DNA from: DATKDP01 sp035546335
GTDB lineage: Bacteria; Acidobacteriota; Thermoanaerobaculia; Gp7-AA8
Direction: 5' to 3'
Assembly (NCBI GenBank): GCA_035546335.1
Contig: DATKDP010000153.1
Location: 1-6,058 of the forward strand
DNA length: 6,058 nt
A program made the position numbers and the translations under genes. This document shows, one piece after another, positions 5,780 through 6,058 of the stretch (position 1 is the stretch's first letter; each line of letters opens with the position of its first letter). Below the pieces are notes generated by a model that did no database searches, had not been told where the DNA came from, and was given only the letters and a program-made list of their open reading frames with translations.

Positions 5780-5783
5780 GGAG
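5779..5783 (+). promoter_or_regulatory. Shine-Dalgarno site of the RND permease, abutting the repeat array
   Basis: GGGAG ends 11 bases before the ATG at 5795, a rather long but usable spacing. It is directly joined to the last CCTCCAG unit, and its GGAG can pair with CUCC in the repeat units, so its accessibility could depend on folding of the array. Confidence 0.6.
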
Positions 5784-5794
5784 ATTGCGACTGC

Positions 5795-6058
5795 ATGAAA
5801 TTCACTGACCTTTTCGTTCGACGGCCCGTGCTCGCGACGGTCGTCAATCTGGTCATCCTGATCGCCGGTCTCTATTCGATCCGGTCGCTGAGCGTGCGGC
5901 AGTTTCCTCGCAGCGAGATGGCGAACGTGCAGGTCTCGACCGCCTACGTCGGTGCCAATGCCGACCTGGTGCGGGGCTTCATCACCACCCCGCTCGAGCG
6001 GGTGATCGCCAGCGCGGACGGCATCGACTTCATCGAGTCGTCGAGCTCTCAGGGCGTG
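5795..6058 (+). CDS. RND efflux permease (HAE-1/AcrB-type), N-terminal part, cut by the window edge
   Basis: Only the first 88 codons are present; the family is usually about 1000-1050 residues. The start MKFTDLFVRRPVLATVVNLV is the typical N-terminus of HAE-1 pumps, with the first membrane helix at about 11-32. It is followed by the first porter-domain segment: RQFPRSE, then TAYVGANADLVRGFITTPLE and SADGIDFIESSSSQGV. These match the conserved pattern of MexI/AcrB-like proteins that bind and export drugs or other amphiphilic compounds in exchange for protons. The charged residues that carry protons lie beyond the window. The protein would sit in the inner membrane as a trimer with the adaptor encoded upstream. 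The frame is open to the last base, with no sign of damage. Confidence 0.93.
   Translation, partial: MKFTDLFVRRPVLATVVNLVILIAGLYSIRSLSVRQFPRSEMANVQVSTAYVGANADLVRGFITTPLERVIASADGIDFIESSSSQGV

Noticed and set aside
5668..5856. Minus-strand 62-residue protein with a WRLEARG-like repeat
   Set aside because: It is a reading of the heptamer array and the start of the permease gene; the period of 7 residues follows from 7-bp units.

Overview
The window is GC-rich DNA from a Gram-negative bacterium. It carries an inner-membrane RND efflux permease with its periplasmic adaptor, an exported M28-type peptidase, and a sigma factor with a membrane-anchored anti-sigma factor. The style of the genes (ECF-like sigma factor plus zinc-finger/TPR anti-sigma, M28 peptidase with a C-terminal winged-helix-like tail, heptamer repeats between genes) makes me think of Acidobacteriota or a similar environmental phylum. 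That is an impression from family knowledge, not something the sequence proves.

Left part (1-1950, minus strand): a two-gene operon. A sigma-70 family factor of ECF-like architecture (1003-1869) overlaps by four bases (ATGA) a predicted anti-sigma factor (185-1006), which has a cytoplasmic zinc-finger motif, one membrane helix and three TPR-like repeats predicted to lie outside the membrane. A likely extended -10 promoter lies just upstream of the sigma gene. Bases 1-184 hold no gene I can support.

Middle (1958-2272): the intergenic region between the divergent sigma and peptidase genes is a mosaic of a 67-bp repeat. It has two full copies and one close full-length copy in direct orientation, one shortened chimeric copy, one inverted copy and a degenerate fragment at the left edge. 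Each good copy has a 9-10 bp hairpin, and the stems of different copies differ by paired, compensating changes. Open frames through it are artefacts. This is the most interesting structure in the window.

Right part (2289-6058, plus strand): an exported M28-type zinc peptidase of 671 residues (2289-4304), a 209-bp gap, then an RND efflux operon. The operon has a membrane fusion protein (4514-5638) and the first 88 codons of an RND permease (5795 to the window edge). The two efflux genes are separated by 156 bp made almost wholly of 7-bp repeats: a purine-rich arm of 8 units facing a pyrimidine-rich arm of 10 units. The arms can fold together and end directly on the permease ribosome binding site.

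Functionally, the adaptor and permease would form a tripartite pump with an outer-membrane channel not seen here. The sigma/anti-sigma pair would respond to an envelope or membrane signal. Nothing in the sequence ties the peptidase to either system.
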